Source: Enterobacterales bacterium (GTDB taxonomy: Bacteria > Pseudomonadota > Gammaproteobacteria > Enterobacterales > Kangiellaceae). Taken from it: a stretch of DNA of 64,000 nt. Location: contig JAUZSK010000051.1 in the NCBI GenBank assembly GCA_030949565.1, forward strand, positions 62,001 through 126,000, in the 5' to 3' direction. Made by a program: the position numbers and the translations under genes. The notes under the pieces are model-generated. The model searched no databases, had not been told where the DNA came from, and worked only from the letters and a program-made list of their open reading frames with translations. Below, piece by piece: positions 55,109 to 64,000 of the stretch; position 1 is the stretch's first letter; every line of letters starts with the position of its first letter.

Positions 55109-55734
55109 ACGACGATACGGATCGCTAATAGCAATAAAAGGACACCCATCAGCCAATCAATATAGTAACCGTGCTGTTGGTACCAATTAAGTATTTTAGG
55201 ACCCGAAAATGCCCAAGCGATCAGTGAAAACCAAGCAATCACATAGACGAAAATCCACAGTGCGTAAAGTAGCATCGAGGACATGGCTGTAGCCGGGTTA
55301 ACAATGGTGGTAAAAATGGCTATGAAAAATAAAGTGGCTTTGGGATTAAGTACATTGACCAAAAAGCCTTGTTTTAAACCCAGAGCGATAGGTCCCTTTG
55401 AAACATGCGGCAAGGTATCAGTTTTGGTCAGATTGGTAGTATTTTTTATTTCTTTTTTAGCCGACTTAAAACTCATAAACGCAAGGTAAACTAGATAAGC
55501 AGCACCAGCCCACTTAATAATGGCATAAATCAATGCAGATTTAGATAGAATAAAACCAATACCGAGCAGGGTATAGGTCAAGTGAACCAAGATCCCAAGT
55601 CCTATACCAAAAGCCGTTGCTATGCCATGCTTGCGCCCTGATTGCAGAGTATTTTTCAGTACCATCGCAAAATCAGGGCCGGGGCTAGCGACCGCTATCA
55701 TGTTCACAGTCGCAAGAATAAGAAACTGCTCCAC
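55105..55734 (-). CDS. LysE/RhtB family amino-acid exporter
   Basis: About 209 residues from the GTG at 55734 (VEQFLILATVNMIAVASPGPDFAMV), with GAAAGG upstream; the track start (55767) lies inside glnS. Six predicted membrane helices. The N-terminal SPGPDF and GLKQGFLVNVLNPKATLFFIAIF are hallmark LysE/RhtB sequences. It begins 5 nt after glnS and should be co-transcribed with it; its end overlaps the integrase-like gene by 4 nt. Exports an amino acid or homoserine lactone-like solute; the substrate is not predictable. Confidence 0.9.
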   Translation of the reverse strand: MEQFLILATVNMIAVASPGPDFAMVLKNTLQSGRKHGIATAFGIGLGILVHLTYTLLGIGFILSKSALIYAIIKWAGAAYLVYLAFMSFKSAKKEIKNTTNLTKTDTLPHVSKGPIALGLKQGFLVNVLNPKATLFFIAIFTTIVNPATAMSSMLLYALWIFVYVIAWFSLIAWAFSGPKILNWYQQHGYYIDWLMGVLLLLLAIRIVV

Positions 55735-55739
55735 CGAGG

Positions 55740-57422
55740 TTAGCCTTTCGCTTCGATTTTGACCCAACTATCGCGCAAAGTAACGGTTCGATTAAAAACT
55801 AAGTTAGCTTCACTATGCACATAGCGGTCAGCACAAAAATAACCTTCTCGCTCAAATTGAAAAACCTCTTCTGGCTTTGCATCTTTTAATGATAATTCAA
55901 CTCTCGCCTGCTCTATTGTCACCAAACAATCCGGGTTAAGCGCATCCAAAATATTAGTTTCGGCAGCCGGGTTAGAAACATTAAAGAGTCTGTCATAGAG
56001 CCGCACCTTAGCAACTGCAGAGTGCTGCTCGGAAACCCAATGAATGACACCTTTGGCTTTGTAATCTGCCGGATTTTTGCCTAGCGTATTTTCGTCATAG
56101 CGACAAAGCAGCTCACAAATTTCGCCCTGCTCATCTAACTTAATTTCATCGCAAGTAATCACATAGGCATTACGCAATCTGACCGCCTTACCTAGCACTA
56201 AACGTTTGTATTTTTTATTAGCGCTTTCTCTAAAATCAGCTCGGTCGATATAGAGTGTTTTGCTAAAGGTAATTTTACGTTTCCCCATCGCTTCTTTTTG
56301 TGGGTGACGAGGCGCTAGCAACTCTTCGGTTTTATCTTCAGCATAGTTAGTGAGAGTTATTTTTAACGGATTAAGCACCGCCATTGCACGCGGTGCGTTT
56401 TCACCTAAGTCCTCACGCACCGAGTTTTCCAATAGGCTCATTTCAACGGTGTGAACTTTTTTAGTCACGCCGGTTCGGGCAATAAAATCTCTAATAGCCG
56501 TGGCGGAATAACCTCTACGGCGCATCCCAGAAATGGTGGGCATTCTTGGGTCATCCCAGCCATCAACCACTTCTTCCGTCACCAGTTGATTTAACTTACG
56601 TTTGCTGGTGATGGTATGTTCTAGATTTAGTCGCGAAAACTCGATTTGCTGTGGATGGCATTCGATACTAATGTTATCCAAAAACCAATCATAAAGTGGC
56701 CGGTGATCTTCAAACTCTAGCGTACACAGCGAGTGAGTGATCCCTTCAATGGCATCAGAAATACCATGAGTAAAATCATAAGTCGGATAAATACACCATT
56801 GATCACCTGTACGAATATGATGCGCCTTTTTTATCCGATAAATGACGGGGTCACGCATATTAATATTGGGGGAGCTCATATCTATCTTAGCTCTCAACGC
56901 CAGACTACCGTCGTCAAATTTTCCTGCTTTCATTTTTCGCAAAAGTGCTAAATTCTCATCAACCGGTCGCTCACGGAAAGGGCTGTTTTTGCCTTTTTCC
57001 GTCAAGGTACCGCGATATTCACGCATTTGTTGCATGGAAAGCTCACAAACATAAGCTAAACCCTTTTCAATCAACTCTTCAGCATAGCCATAAAGACGAT
57101 CAAAGTAGTCGGCGGAATGGCGTATTTCACCATCCCACTGAAAACCTAACCACTGAACATCCTTAGCAATCGCCTCAGCATAAGCTGATTCTTCTTTCGC
57201 TGGATTGGTGTCATCAAAACGTAAATTACAGCGACCTTGATAATCCTCTGCAATTCCAAAATTAAGGCAAATCGACTTAGCGTGGCCGATGTGTAGAAAT
57301 CCGTTGGGCTCTGGCGGGAATCGAGTTATTATCGACTGGTGTTTGCCGCTAGAAATGTCATTATCAATCATTGTTCTAATGAAATTAGTGGGTTTATTCC
57401 CGATATTTTCTGACTCACTCAT
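55740..57422 (-). CDS. glnS: Glutaminyl-tRNA synthetase
   Basis: About 560 residues from the ATG at 57422 ([19 protein letters not shown]). Class I motifs are present: HIGH in [18 protein letters not shown] and the KMSKS-equivalent in [32 protein letters not shown] and the C-terminal anticodon-binding beta-barrels ([11 protein letters not shown] at the end) are intact. The track start is a TTG six codons earlier. Frame continuous. Confidence 0.97.
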   Translation of the reverse strand: MSESENIGNKPTNFIRTMIDNDISSGKHQSIITRFPPEPNGFLHIGHAKSICLNFGIAEDYQGRCNLRFDDTNPAKEESAYAEAIAKDVQWLGFQWDGEIRHSADYFDRLYGYAEELIEKGLAYVCELSMQQMREYRGTLTEKGKNSPFRERPVDENLALLRKMKAGKFDDGSLALRAKIDMSSPNINMRDPVIYRIKKAHHIRTGDQWCIYPTYDFTHGISDAIEGITHSLCTLEFEDHRPLYDWFLDNISIECHPQQIEFSRLNLEHTITSKRKLNQLVTEEVVDGWDDPRMPTISGMRRRGYSATAIRDFIARTGVTKKVHTVEMSLLENSVREDLGENAPRAMAVLNPLKITLTNYAEDKTEELLAPRHPQKEAMGKRKITFSKTLYIDRADFRESANKKYKRLVLGKAVRLRNAYVITCDEIKLDEQGEICELLCRYDENTLGKNPADYKAKGVIHWVSEQHSAVAKVRLYDRLFNVSNPAAETNILDALNPDCLVTIEQARVELSLKDAKPEEVFQFEREGYFCADRYVHSEANLVFNRTVTLRDSWVKIEAKG

Positions 57423-57810
57423 AGTTTTGCTAGTTTCCAATTAAACTTAATATCTATATTCAATGGTAGAAAGGCTCATTCTTAATGCTCAATGAGGAGG
57501 ATTTCTAATTAATGATTACTAAAAGAGGCTATTTAGGCGAGTAAATGCCTACTTCTGCGCAGCTTCTTTCGGCCCGTTACTTTAATGGCGTGATTTTACC
57601 TTAGATTGAATAAAGGGCGAAGAATTTATTACTCAATTTATCGATGAATTACACCGTAGATAACAATTAAATCCTATCTTTGCTATCAGTTAGTCTATCT
57701 TTGTCTAAAATCTATGGGCATTGAACTCAGTATTCGCTAGCCTAAGTGGTGTTTATTGCTTAAAATGCCTAATTGTTCGTCTAATTTGACTTTGAGATAG
57801 TTGCCTTACT
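57423..57810. other. Intergenic region, glnS / plsB (divergent)
   Basis: About 390 bases with no supportable gene. The part near 57620-57660 could encode KGEEFITQFIDELHRR in one frame, but it is short and flanked by stops, perhaps a relic. It presumably carries the glnS and plsB promoters. Confidence 0.45.
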
Positions 57811-60285
57811 ATGTTTTTAAGCCGTATATATCAAAAGCTCGTTGAAATACCGTTAAAATTGCTTGTTAGTAGCAAGCTTGTTCCGGAAGATCCTATCCAA
57901 GATCTGGCGATTGACCCCAACTCGCCTATCTATTATATATTACAACGGCGCTCTACCAGCAGCTTTCTTATTTTAAAGGAAAAAGCCCAGCGACTAAATC
58001 TGCCCGCACCCAAATTAATTTCTGTAGATGATAGTAAGATTGAACAAGGCGCTGTTTTCTTTTTACAAAGCAAGACAATCCTTGGCTTAGGCGGTAAACC
58101 TGTCAAAAAATATCAAAAGCTATTTGCTAAACTGATAGACACACAGAAATCAGATCCTAAACGTAAGCATCAGCTCATTCCTCTTTCAATTTATTGGGGA
58201 AGAAACCCAGGTAAAGAAAATTCACTGTTAAAACTGCTCTTTACCGATACCGAAAGCGCCAACCCTATAAGAAAGTTCTTCCTATTTATTTTTCAAGGTC
58301 GTAATACGTTTGTTCGTATTGCTAAACCAGTGGATCTACAGAAAATGGTATTTTCCGATACCAGTGAAGAAATGCAAGTGACTAAATTAACCCGCACTCT
58401 ACGGGTACACTTTCATCGTTTACGCCAAGTAGCGATGGGCCCCTTGATTACGAATCGCGGCCAAGTTGTCACCAATATTGTGGTCAGTGATAATGTTAAG
58501 GCTGCTATTAAAAAAGAAGCGAGCGCGAAAAAAATCAAACCCGCTAAAGCAAAAAAACTGGCCGAAAAATATGTTAAAGAAATAGCCTCTGCCTATAGTT
58601 ACAAAGCCGTTCGTTTTATGGAATCAAGCCTAACCCATCTATGGAACCGAATTTACGATGGCGTTTTAGTTAACAATGCTGAAATGGTACGAGATATCGC
58701 CTCGACCCATGAAATTGTTTATGTACCCTGTCACAGAAGCCATATTGATTATCTATTACTGTCTTACACTCTTTATCACGAAGGCCTGGTACCGCCGCAC
58801 ATAGCCGCCGGAATTAATCTAAATTTCTGGCCAGCAGGTCCTCTTTTACGCCGCGGTGGTGCGTTTTTTCTTCGCCGTAGCTTTGGCGGTAACAAACTCT
58901 ACACTTCGGTATTTAATGAATATATATACCAGTTAATGGATCGCGGCATTCCATTAGAGTTTTTCCTTGAAGGTGGCAGGAGCCGAACCGGTCGACTACT
59001 ACCACCGAAAACAGGGTTGCTCGCCATGGTGGTGCAATCATTGTTACGAGGCACAAGAAAACCTGTTGCTATCATTCCGGTTTATATTGGTTATGAACGG
59101 ATGTTTGAGGGTAAAAGTTATTTAAATGAATTACGCGGCGCAGATAAAAAGAAAGAATCTTTTGGCCAACTGTTAGGCATTAGAAAAACCCTCAAGCAAA
59201 ATTTTGGTAAAGTACACCTTAACTTCGCTAAGCCTATATTTTTAAACCAATACTTAGATAAAGAGCAGGCAGACTGGCATGATTACAAGGGTCAGGTTGG
59301 TGCAAAGCCCTCTTGGCTTACACCACAGGTTTCAAGCTTATCTGAATTGATTATGCAACATATTAATTCTGCGGTTACTATCAATGCCATCAGCTTGGTT
59401 GCCCTAGTTTTGCTCTCGACCGAGCGTATGGCGATTGGTAAAAAAGAACTTGAAACACAGTTAAATTTACTCTTGGCTCTACTTAAATCAGCCCCCTACA
59501 GTGATAATACTCAAATACCCAATGAAAATGGTATGGATCTTATCAAACAGGCCGAAGCACTCGGTGTGATTTTCTGTGTAAAAAACCCTATGGGTGATAT
59601 TGTCACAACCGATGAACAAACAGCAATACTGTTAACCTATTATCGAAATAATATTCTCCATGTGTTTATCGGATATTCTTTAGTCGCAAGCTGTTTTTTA
59701 AATTGTAAAGGCGTCACCAAAAGCGCTTTAATTAAAAAATGTCAGGCAATTTTTCCGTTACTAAAACGAGAACTTTATATTCACTGGGACGACGCTGAAT
59801 TAAAAATAAACATTCAACTAGCCATTGAGTTTTTCATTGATAAGGAGCTAGTCAGTGAAAAAGGCGATCAATTAATTCGTGCGGATGAAGCCACAGAAAA
59901 ATTTGATCAACTCATGTCAGTGGCCCAGTTTGTCCGTCCATCTTTACTTAGATATGGTATTTTGTTAACACTATTATCTAATCAAGCAGGGCAAGGTCGT
60001 TGTAGCCGCCGCGATCTCGAAAGACAAAGTCAGCAGGTTGCGCAGAGACTAGCAGCGCTATACAGCCTTAATGCTCCCGAGTCCTTTGATAAAAATCTTT
60101 TTAAAACTACCATAAGTGTTTTGAAAGATGCCAACCTTATTCAAATCGCCAAGGATAACTCATTTGATATTGACCCAAAAGTCGCGCTACTCAATCAGCG
60201 ATTATTGGAAAATGTGAATCAAAGTTCAAAACACATTATGCAAAAAACTGCTAACTGGGCAAGGAAACATTGGGAACAAAATTAA
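57811..60285 (+). CDS. plsB: Glycerol-3-phosphate acyltransferase
   Basis: 824 residues, typical PlsB length. Acyltransferase motif I VPCHRSHIDYLLLSY (HX4D), motif II-type GAFFLRRSFGGNKLY, motif III FFLEGGRSRTGRLLPPKTG and motif IV VAIIPVYIGYERM are all present. It acylates sn-1 of glycerol-3-phosphate at the inner membrane, the first step of phospholipid synthesis. It stands alone, with a terminator directly after the stop. Confidence 0.96.
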   Translation: MFLSRIYQKLVEIPLKLLVSSKLVPEDPIQDLAIDPNSPIYYILQRRSTSSFLILKEKAQRLNLPAPKLISVDDSKIEQGAVFFLQSKTILGLGGKPVKKYQKLFAKLIDTQKSDPKRKHQLIPLSIYWGRNPGKENSLLKLLFTDTESANPIRKFFLFIFQGRNTFVRIAKPVDLQKMVFSDTSEEMQVTKLTRTLRVHFHRLRQVAMGPLITNRGQVVTNIVVSDNVKAAIKKEASAKKIKPAKAKKLAEKYVKEIASAYSYKAVRFMESSLTHLWNRIYDGVLVNNAEMVRDIASTHEIVYVPCHRSHIDYLLLSYTLYHEGLVPPHIAAGINLNFWPAGPLLRRGGAFFLRRSFGGNKLYTSVFNEYIYQLMDRGIPLEFFLEGGRSRTGRLLPPKTGLLAMVVQSLLRGTRKPVAIIPVYIGYERMFEGKSYLNELRGADKKKESFGQLLGIRKTLKQNFGKVHLNFAKPIFLNQYLDKEQADWHDYKGQVGAKPSWLTPQVSSLSELIMQHINSAVTINAISLVALVLLSTERMAIGKKELETQLNLLLALLKSAPYSDNTQIPNENGMDLIKQAEALGVIFCVKNPMGDIVTTDEQTAILLTYYRNNILHVFIGYSLVASCFLNCKGVTKSALIKKCQAIFPLLKRELYIHWDDAELKINIQLAIEFFIDKELVSEKGDQLIRADEATEKFDQLMSVAQFVRPSLLRYGILLTLLSNQAGQGRCSRRDLERQSQQVAQRLAALYSLNAPESFDKNLFKTTISVLKDANLIQIAKDNSFDIDPKVALLNQRLLENVNQSSKHIMQKTANWARKHWEQN

Positions 60286-60314
60286 AGGCCTCGTTTAATA
60301 TAACAAGGCTTTTT
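60284..60314 (+). terminator. Intrinsic terminator of plsB
   Basis: AAAGGCCTCGTT pairs imperfectly with AACAAGGCTTTTT (one mismatch in the 8-bp core). The T5 tail and the overlap with the stop codon fit an immediate terminator. Confidence 0.75.
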
Positions 60315-60348
60315 AAGCTATGACAGTTCATTTAGTACACTGTTATTT

Positions 60349-61287
60349 TTAGATATCACCTTCAATATTAAATTTTTTGACCTGTTTTTTACTCATACCT
60401 TTGACCATTGCTTGTATAAAAACCTTATATTTTATAGGTTTTGAGGGCGATAAGGAAAACTGTGCTGAGTCTATAGAGCCATCCTTCAAAAAACATATCA
60501 TTCGATTAAACATTTCCCCAAAATTTCTATCTAAACAAGCAGCAAGGTAGTCAATTTCAGTTGGTACTATACTTTGATAAACCTTTTGATTGTACGAAGA
60601 ATAGTGATAATAATAGCCTCTATCCTCTATACCGAAATCAGCTTCAACAACCTTTATTTTCTGCATCTTGTTTTTTAAAGTATCCAGTAGAATAACTATC
60701 GGTGAAGCACTTCTGCTATAAGCATTATAGTTTCTAGATTGAGTGAGCAGTTCCAAATCTATATCCTGCAACTTATTCAACTCTCGCATGAATGAATTAA
60801 TTCTTAAAATACTAAAATTAGAAGAAAAATGCCATAATCTGTCAGCATCTAGTTCAAATGAAATATCTGCAGAATTATCTGATTTATCTCGGTCAATGTT
60901 TATAATCATCGTCGAGGAGAGAGTATCATCTTCAAGAAAGCGAAGATATTCATCGCTAAAAAACTGTGAGCCAAGTTTACCCTGTCCGATTTCAATACCT
61001 TCAAGTGCAATATATGTTGAGTTCCCATCCATGGAAAAATTAGTCACAAGGCTTTCAATAACGGGTATTTTATCTTCACTAAACAGCTGATTTAGTAATG
61101 GAATTTCAACCTCTTTTAGATCAAAATTTCCAGTAAATGGATTAAATGAGACCCTATCATATTCTAACCAATCAGGTGCGTTAGCCTGAAAACTTTTCTC
61201 CGCCGATGATTTGTAGTAGAAGAGTCCGCCTAGGATTACGGCTAGACTTGTGACAACGGCGATAATTATCTTTAAACGATTATCCAT
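60349..61287 (-). CDS. Membrane-anchored periplasmic protein, AsmA-like N-terminus
   Basis: 312 residues. One N-terminal membrane helix (LKIIIAVVTSLAVILGGLFYY) is followed by WLEYDRVSFNPFTGNFDLKEVEIPLL, which resembles the start of AsmA-like or related lipid-transport/envelope proteins. The remainder is not recognised. The ATG has AAAGGAGG upstream and overlaps the preceding gene's stop by 8 nt (ATGGATAA), so it is the last gene of a coupled three-gene operon. Confidence 0.6.
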   Translation of the reverse strand: MDNRLKIIIAVVTSLAVILGGLFYYKSSAEKSFQANAPDWLEYDRVSFNPFTGNFDLKEVEIPLLNQLFSEDKIPVIESLVTNFSMDGNSTYIALEGIEIGQGKLGSQFFSDEYLRFLEDDTLSSTMIINIDRDKSDNSADISFELDADRLWHFSSNFSILRINSFMRELNKLQDIDLELLTQSRNYNAYSRSASPIVILLDTLKNKMQKIKVVEADFGIEDRGYYYHYSSYNQKVYQSIVPTEIDYLAACLDRNFGEMFNRMICFLKDGSIDSAQFSLSPSKPIKYKVFIQAMVKGMSKKQVKKFNIEGDI

Positions 61288-63121
61288 TATTTGCCTCCTT
61301 TGATTTTCTCTTGAAAATATAATCGATTAAAAACCGATCGGACTCTAGCTCTTTGCACTGATCTTGTTTGCATTGATAGGTCTTAAAAACCTCGAGCTCC
61401 GGCATTAAACCATCGTCCCCCTCAGATGCGTAGACAGCGGCATTGACAATAACCCAACCGTCTACAACATCCTCACCGGATTCATCTCGAAAATCTTGGA
61501 TATAGCTATCGGGCCATTCAATCTTATGATCAGCAACCTTTAACATATAATAGCGACTGCTAACCGCCTTTTCAGAGGCTTCTTTACGGTAAAGAAAGCT
61601 ATCCCATGCTGACCTTAGAGAGACTTGGGATGGCTTTAGCTTATAAGAAGAAATTGAGTAGTAACCTTCCACATCATCCACCGTTGGTGGTGGTTTTATT
61701 TCAGCAAATACATAACCGCCTCGCTGTACAAAACCTATATTTTTTAACTCACTTTTAAACTCCGATCGGGCTTGAATTTTCGCGTTTTGATAATCCTTTA
61801 GTGCCGCATCAAGTTTTTTTTGTAGTCGTTTGAGTTTTGCTGCAGCAAGACGCTTTTCTTTTTTCTCCTGTTTAATTCGGTTTGATACATGGTTTATATA
61901 TTTCAACTTGGTCCATTTTTTACGAGTTGATAAATATTCCATACCATCACTGATTAAATAAGCCGAATACTTTGGGTAGTCATAAATATCAGAAACGGCT
62001 AGGTAAGTTTTTTTGTAGCTGGTTGACCTCCATGATTTTTCAACCTTAGAATCATAATGTTCTTGAGAAAATTTATTAAGTTTTTTTCTAACGCTATTTA
62101 TTTTTTTTCTATTTGTTAAATCCAAAGGAGCAATATCAGTTAAGATTAGGTTATTATCCCACGACCAGGTTTTAAGGGTTATGCCTGAATGTTGGTAATT
62201 GGCTATACTATGCACCGCGAGCGCGTAGGTTCCCTGACCATTATTTTTACCATCCCAGGTTATTAAATGGCGTTTACCATCGCTTTCAAATTGTTTTACT
62301 GCCACCGCAGCACTGTTTGTAAAGCTATAATCGGCAAACAATATACCTCTTATCACTCGCGTGTTTATGCTTATCAGTTTGCTGCCATCTTCTTCAGTAA
62401 TCCAAAAATCACCTTTACCCGTTAAATATCCATCGCGACATTTAAAACCTTTACCAACTTTAAAGAATAGATCTTCAGCGTCAAATTGGGATGACTCCAA
62501 ATCAAAAACTCTGATGCTACAATCCAAGCTTAATCCAGATATCATGATTTCTTCCTTTGCTTCTGGAAACAAGCCGACACGACTACCCGACCTAAGGAAA
62601 GAAGTTTTATGACTAGTTCGTTTAGATTTTGATTCAGTTTTACGAGAGGCTAGATTGTTGCTCGAATAGCCTGTACTCAATTGGCTGGTATTAGAATTCA
62701 CACTGGTGGCGTTCTTATTATTCGAACTTGTATTGTTAGCAACAATCGAGGAACTGTTACCAACCGATTGCTCTGCCTCTGTCAGAGCCCATAAAGCTGA
62801 CTTTTCCGCCTCACCGGAATATAGTAGGTCGCCCGCCTTAGACACACCTTCAAGGGTTAAAGATGCCGCTTTTTTACACTCTCGCTTAAATAAAGCGCCA
62901 AGTTTTTTAACCAGTTTGCCTACAGCTTTTCCCTGAAATACCTCATCATTATCTGCAACCATTCGTAGTTGCAATTGATCCTGACACCATTGACTAGTGT
63001 CCGACGTAACATAAATGGTTACCCCGACCGATTTAGAATAGGCCAATTTTTTTTCAACAGCGCCAAGATTAGCGCAAAGCCCTCCTAAAAGGGCAAATAT
63101 TAAGTAGTTTTTTAGTCTCAT
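61280..63121 (-). CDS. Large secreted hypothetical protein with central coiled coil
   Basis: 613 residues from the ATG at 63121 (MRLKNYLIFALLGGL), with GGGAG upstream; the track start 6 codons earlier abuts the previous stop. A signal peptide ends near NLGA. Features: a cysteine-containing N-terminal part (WCQDQLQLRM, KRECKKAASL); an Asn/Ser-rich low-complexity linker (about residues 130-165); a central beta-rich part with LDCSIRVFDLESSQ; and a lysine/alanine-rich coiled coil (KEKRLAAAKLKRLQKKLDAAL) at about 430-470. The C-terminus has YQCKQDQCKELESDRF. No family recognised. Middle gene of the right-end operon. Confidence 0.6.
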   Translation of the reverse strand: MRLKNYLIFALLGGLCANLGAVEKKLAYSKSVGVTIYVTSDTSQWCQDQLQLRMVADNDEVFQGKAVGKLVKKLGALFKRECKKAASLTLEGVSKAGDLLYSGEAEKSALWALTEAEQSVGNSSSIVANNTSSNNKNATSVNSNTSQLSTGYSSNNLASRKTESKSKRTSHKTSFLRSGSRVGLFPEAKEEIMISGLSLDCSIRVFDLESSQFDAEDLFFKVGKGFKCRDGYLTGKGDFWITEEDGSKLISINTRVIRGILFADYSFTNSAAVAVKQFESDGKRHLITWDGKNNGQGTYALAVHSIANYQHSGITLKTWSWDNNLILTDIAPLDLTNRKKINSVRKKLNKFSQEHYDSKVEKSWRSTSYKKTYLAVSDIYDYPKYSAYLISDGMEYLSTRKKWTKLKYINHVSNRIKQEKKEKRLAAAKLKRLQKKLDAALKDYQNAKIQARSEFKSELKNIGFVQRGGYVFAEIKPPPTVDDVEGYYSISSYKLKPSQVSLRSAWDSFLYRKEASEKAVSSRYYMLKVADHKIEWPDSYIQDFRDESGEDVVDGWVIVNAAVYASEGDDGLMPELEVFKTYQCKQDQCKELESDRFLIDYIFKRKSKEANNG

Positions 63122-63139
63122 GGCAAAACTCCCTATCAA

Positions 63140-64000
63140 TTAAGATAATTCCCAAGAACCATCGGCCGCTTTACACGCACTAAAATTCTCTTTCTTCTGC
63201 TTATTTTTATTTTCGATGTTGATTTCAAGGTCTCGACATTCAGTTTCTGCAACGATTGTTTCATCGACTAAATCCATTGAATCTAGATCAAACCCATCAA
63301 GATCGATACCTTCTATGGAGGACTCAACATCAGCCATGCTATCCAAATCAAATGCTTTCTGCCTTAGGCCTGGTGATGTTTGAGTATTGCGCTGTTGAGA
63401 CTCTATGGCTAGAGGAGCGTACACATAACCTAAGGTAATATTATTTTGTGAGACCAACAACCAATTATTTGGCGTTATACCAACAGCTTTAAATGACGAG
63501 CCTTTAGCCATACCACCCACAACAGCTGTTTGGGTTGATGTACCAGCACGCACATTAGTGCTAACCAATGTCTCGTAATCTTTACCGATTAGTTTAACGA
63601 AAGGGACTGTTTGAACCTGCTTTAGTTTAACAATTCCGATATTGGCATTTTTTTTGCTGACCGCAGAGGCATGGATACTTGCACTCGCCTGACTATGGTC
63701 ACTTTTCCAGTTTTCAGATAATTCTTGCCCCTTAGACGAATTGAGCATGGCTAAAGATTTTTTATGCAAAGCTGCTTGATCCTTTTTATCCAACGATGCC
63801 CCTATTTTACCACCAATGTAAGAGCCTAGCGTTGCGCCAAGTACCGTAGCTATAATCTTTCCGTTGCCCTTACCAATTTTCGAACCCAGCACAGCGCCAC
63901 CAACAGCACCGATAAATTGACCAAATTCCTCTTTGGTAACACCCATTGATTTACATCCAGACAGCGTAAAAATCGTCAATAAGACAATTATTGTTATTCT
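63140..64000 (-). CDS. Lipoprotein with glycine-zipper and SH3-like domains (start outside window)
   Basis: The frame stays open to the window edge; the upstream residues ITIIVLLTIFTLSGC form the end of a signal peptide with lipobox, so the true start lies just beyond 64000. A glycine zipper (GAVGGAVLGSKIGKGNGKI, TLGSYIGGKIGASL) resembles 17-kDa-antigen-type outer-membrane lipoproteins. It is followed by a bacterial SH3-like domain (STNVRAGTSTQTAVVGGM...NNWLLVSQNNITLGYVYAPL) and an acidic DLDSMDLVDE repeat-like stretch. First visible gene of a three-gene operon. Probably binds the cell wall or envelope. Confidence 0.7.
   Translation of the reverse strand, partial: RITIIVLLTIFTLSGCKSMGVTKEEFGQFIGAVGGAVLGSKIGKGNGKIIATVLGATLGSYIGGKIGASLDKKDQAALHKKSLAMLNSSKGQELSENWKSDHSQASASIHASAVSKKNANIGIVKLKQVQTVPFVKLIGKDYETLVSTNVRAGTSTQTAVVGGMAKGSSFKAVGITPNNWLLVSQNNITLGYVYAPLAIESQQRNTQTSPGLRQKAFDLDSMADVESSIEGIDLDGFDLDSMDLVDETIVAETECRDLEINIENKNKQKKENFSACKAADGSWELS

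Noticed and set aside
1-64000. CRISPR arrays, rRNA genes, tRNA genes, riboswitches, complete prophage
   Set aside because: No regularly spaced repeats, no rRNA-like sequence, and no clover-leaf or riboswitch core that I could recognise by eye; no phage structural genes.

Overview
The window is AT-rich gammaproteobacterial chromosomal DNA. The evidence is a set of conserved housekeeping gene orders: leuS-lptE-holA-nadD-rsfS-rlmH-mrdA-rodA-rlpA-dacA-ybeD-lipB-lipA on the minus strand, and ftsY-ftsE-ftsX-rpoH on the plus strand, followed by rpmE, maeA, priA, glnS and plsB. I cannot fix the genus from sequence alone. A free-living, possibly marine gammaproteobacterium outside the Enterobacterales fits best.

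Layout. 0-5.5 kb: a partial DedA gene, a DUF3667 membrane protein, and a two-component system behind two exported spondin-domain proteins with a triple 11-bp operator. 5.4-6.3 kb: a gene-poor stretch with REP-like and dispersed repeats. 6.3-8.8 kb: a thioredoxin-like protein, an NTF2-like protein and a GlxA/FtrA-type AraC regulator. 8.8-12.3 kb: a tandem duplication of a lipoprotein gene plus a REP-associated (HUH, Y1) transposase. 12.3-20.2 kb: an Rhs polymorphic-toxin island with two nearly identical Rhs cores carrying different toxin tips (a lipase-like tip and a HELGH metallopeptidase-like tip). Each is followed by a candidate immunity gene, and a broken ISKra4-type transposase lies between them. 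20.2-24.4 kb: an M24 peptidase and a DUF1800/DUF1501 pair. 24.4-37.5 kb: lipoate, cell-wall, ribosome-silencing, NAD and LeuRS genes. 37.6-43.5 kb: ftsY-ftsE-ftsX, rpoH behind two CIRCE operators, a solute-binding lipoprotein and hsp20. 43.7-45.9 kb: an IS66 element with an exact 8-bp target duplication that has split a small gene. 46-53.4 kb: rpmE, maeA, a peroxiredoxin, priA, a small exported protein and a glycosidase-like lipoprotein. 53.7-54 kb: a strong candidate for a CsrB/RsmZ-type sRNA with a distal GacA/UvrY-like palindrome. 54.1-60.3 kb: an integrase-like protein lacking catalytic residues, a LysE exporter, glnS and plsB. 60.3-64 kb: a three-gene envelope operon of unknown function, running off the window.

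How the genes work together. The leuS-to-lipA cluster links outer-membrane LPS assembly (LptE), the rod-shape peptidoglycan machinery (PBP2, RodA, RlpA, PBP5/6) and lipoate synthesis. Stress control is represented by sigma-32 under apparent HrcA control, plus hsp20. Global post-transcriptional control is represented by the predicted Csr-type RNA.

A caution for every reader: many genes are broken by single-base indels, mostly in homopolymers (mrdA x3, rodA, rlpA, the binding protein x2, hsp20, maeA, peroxiredoxin, both IS transposases and others). Because these hit genes expected to be essential, assembly or sequencing error is the leading explanation, and I annotate such genes at full length.
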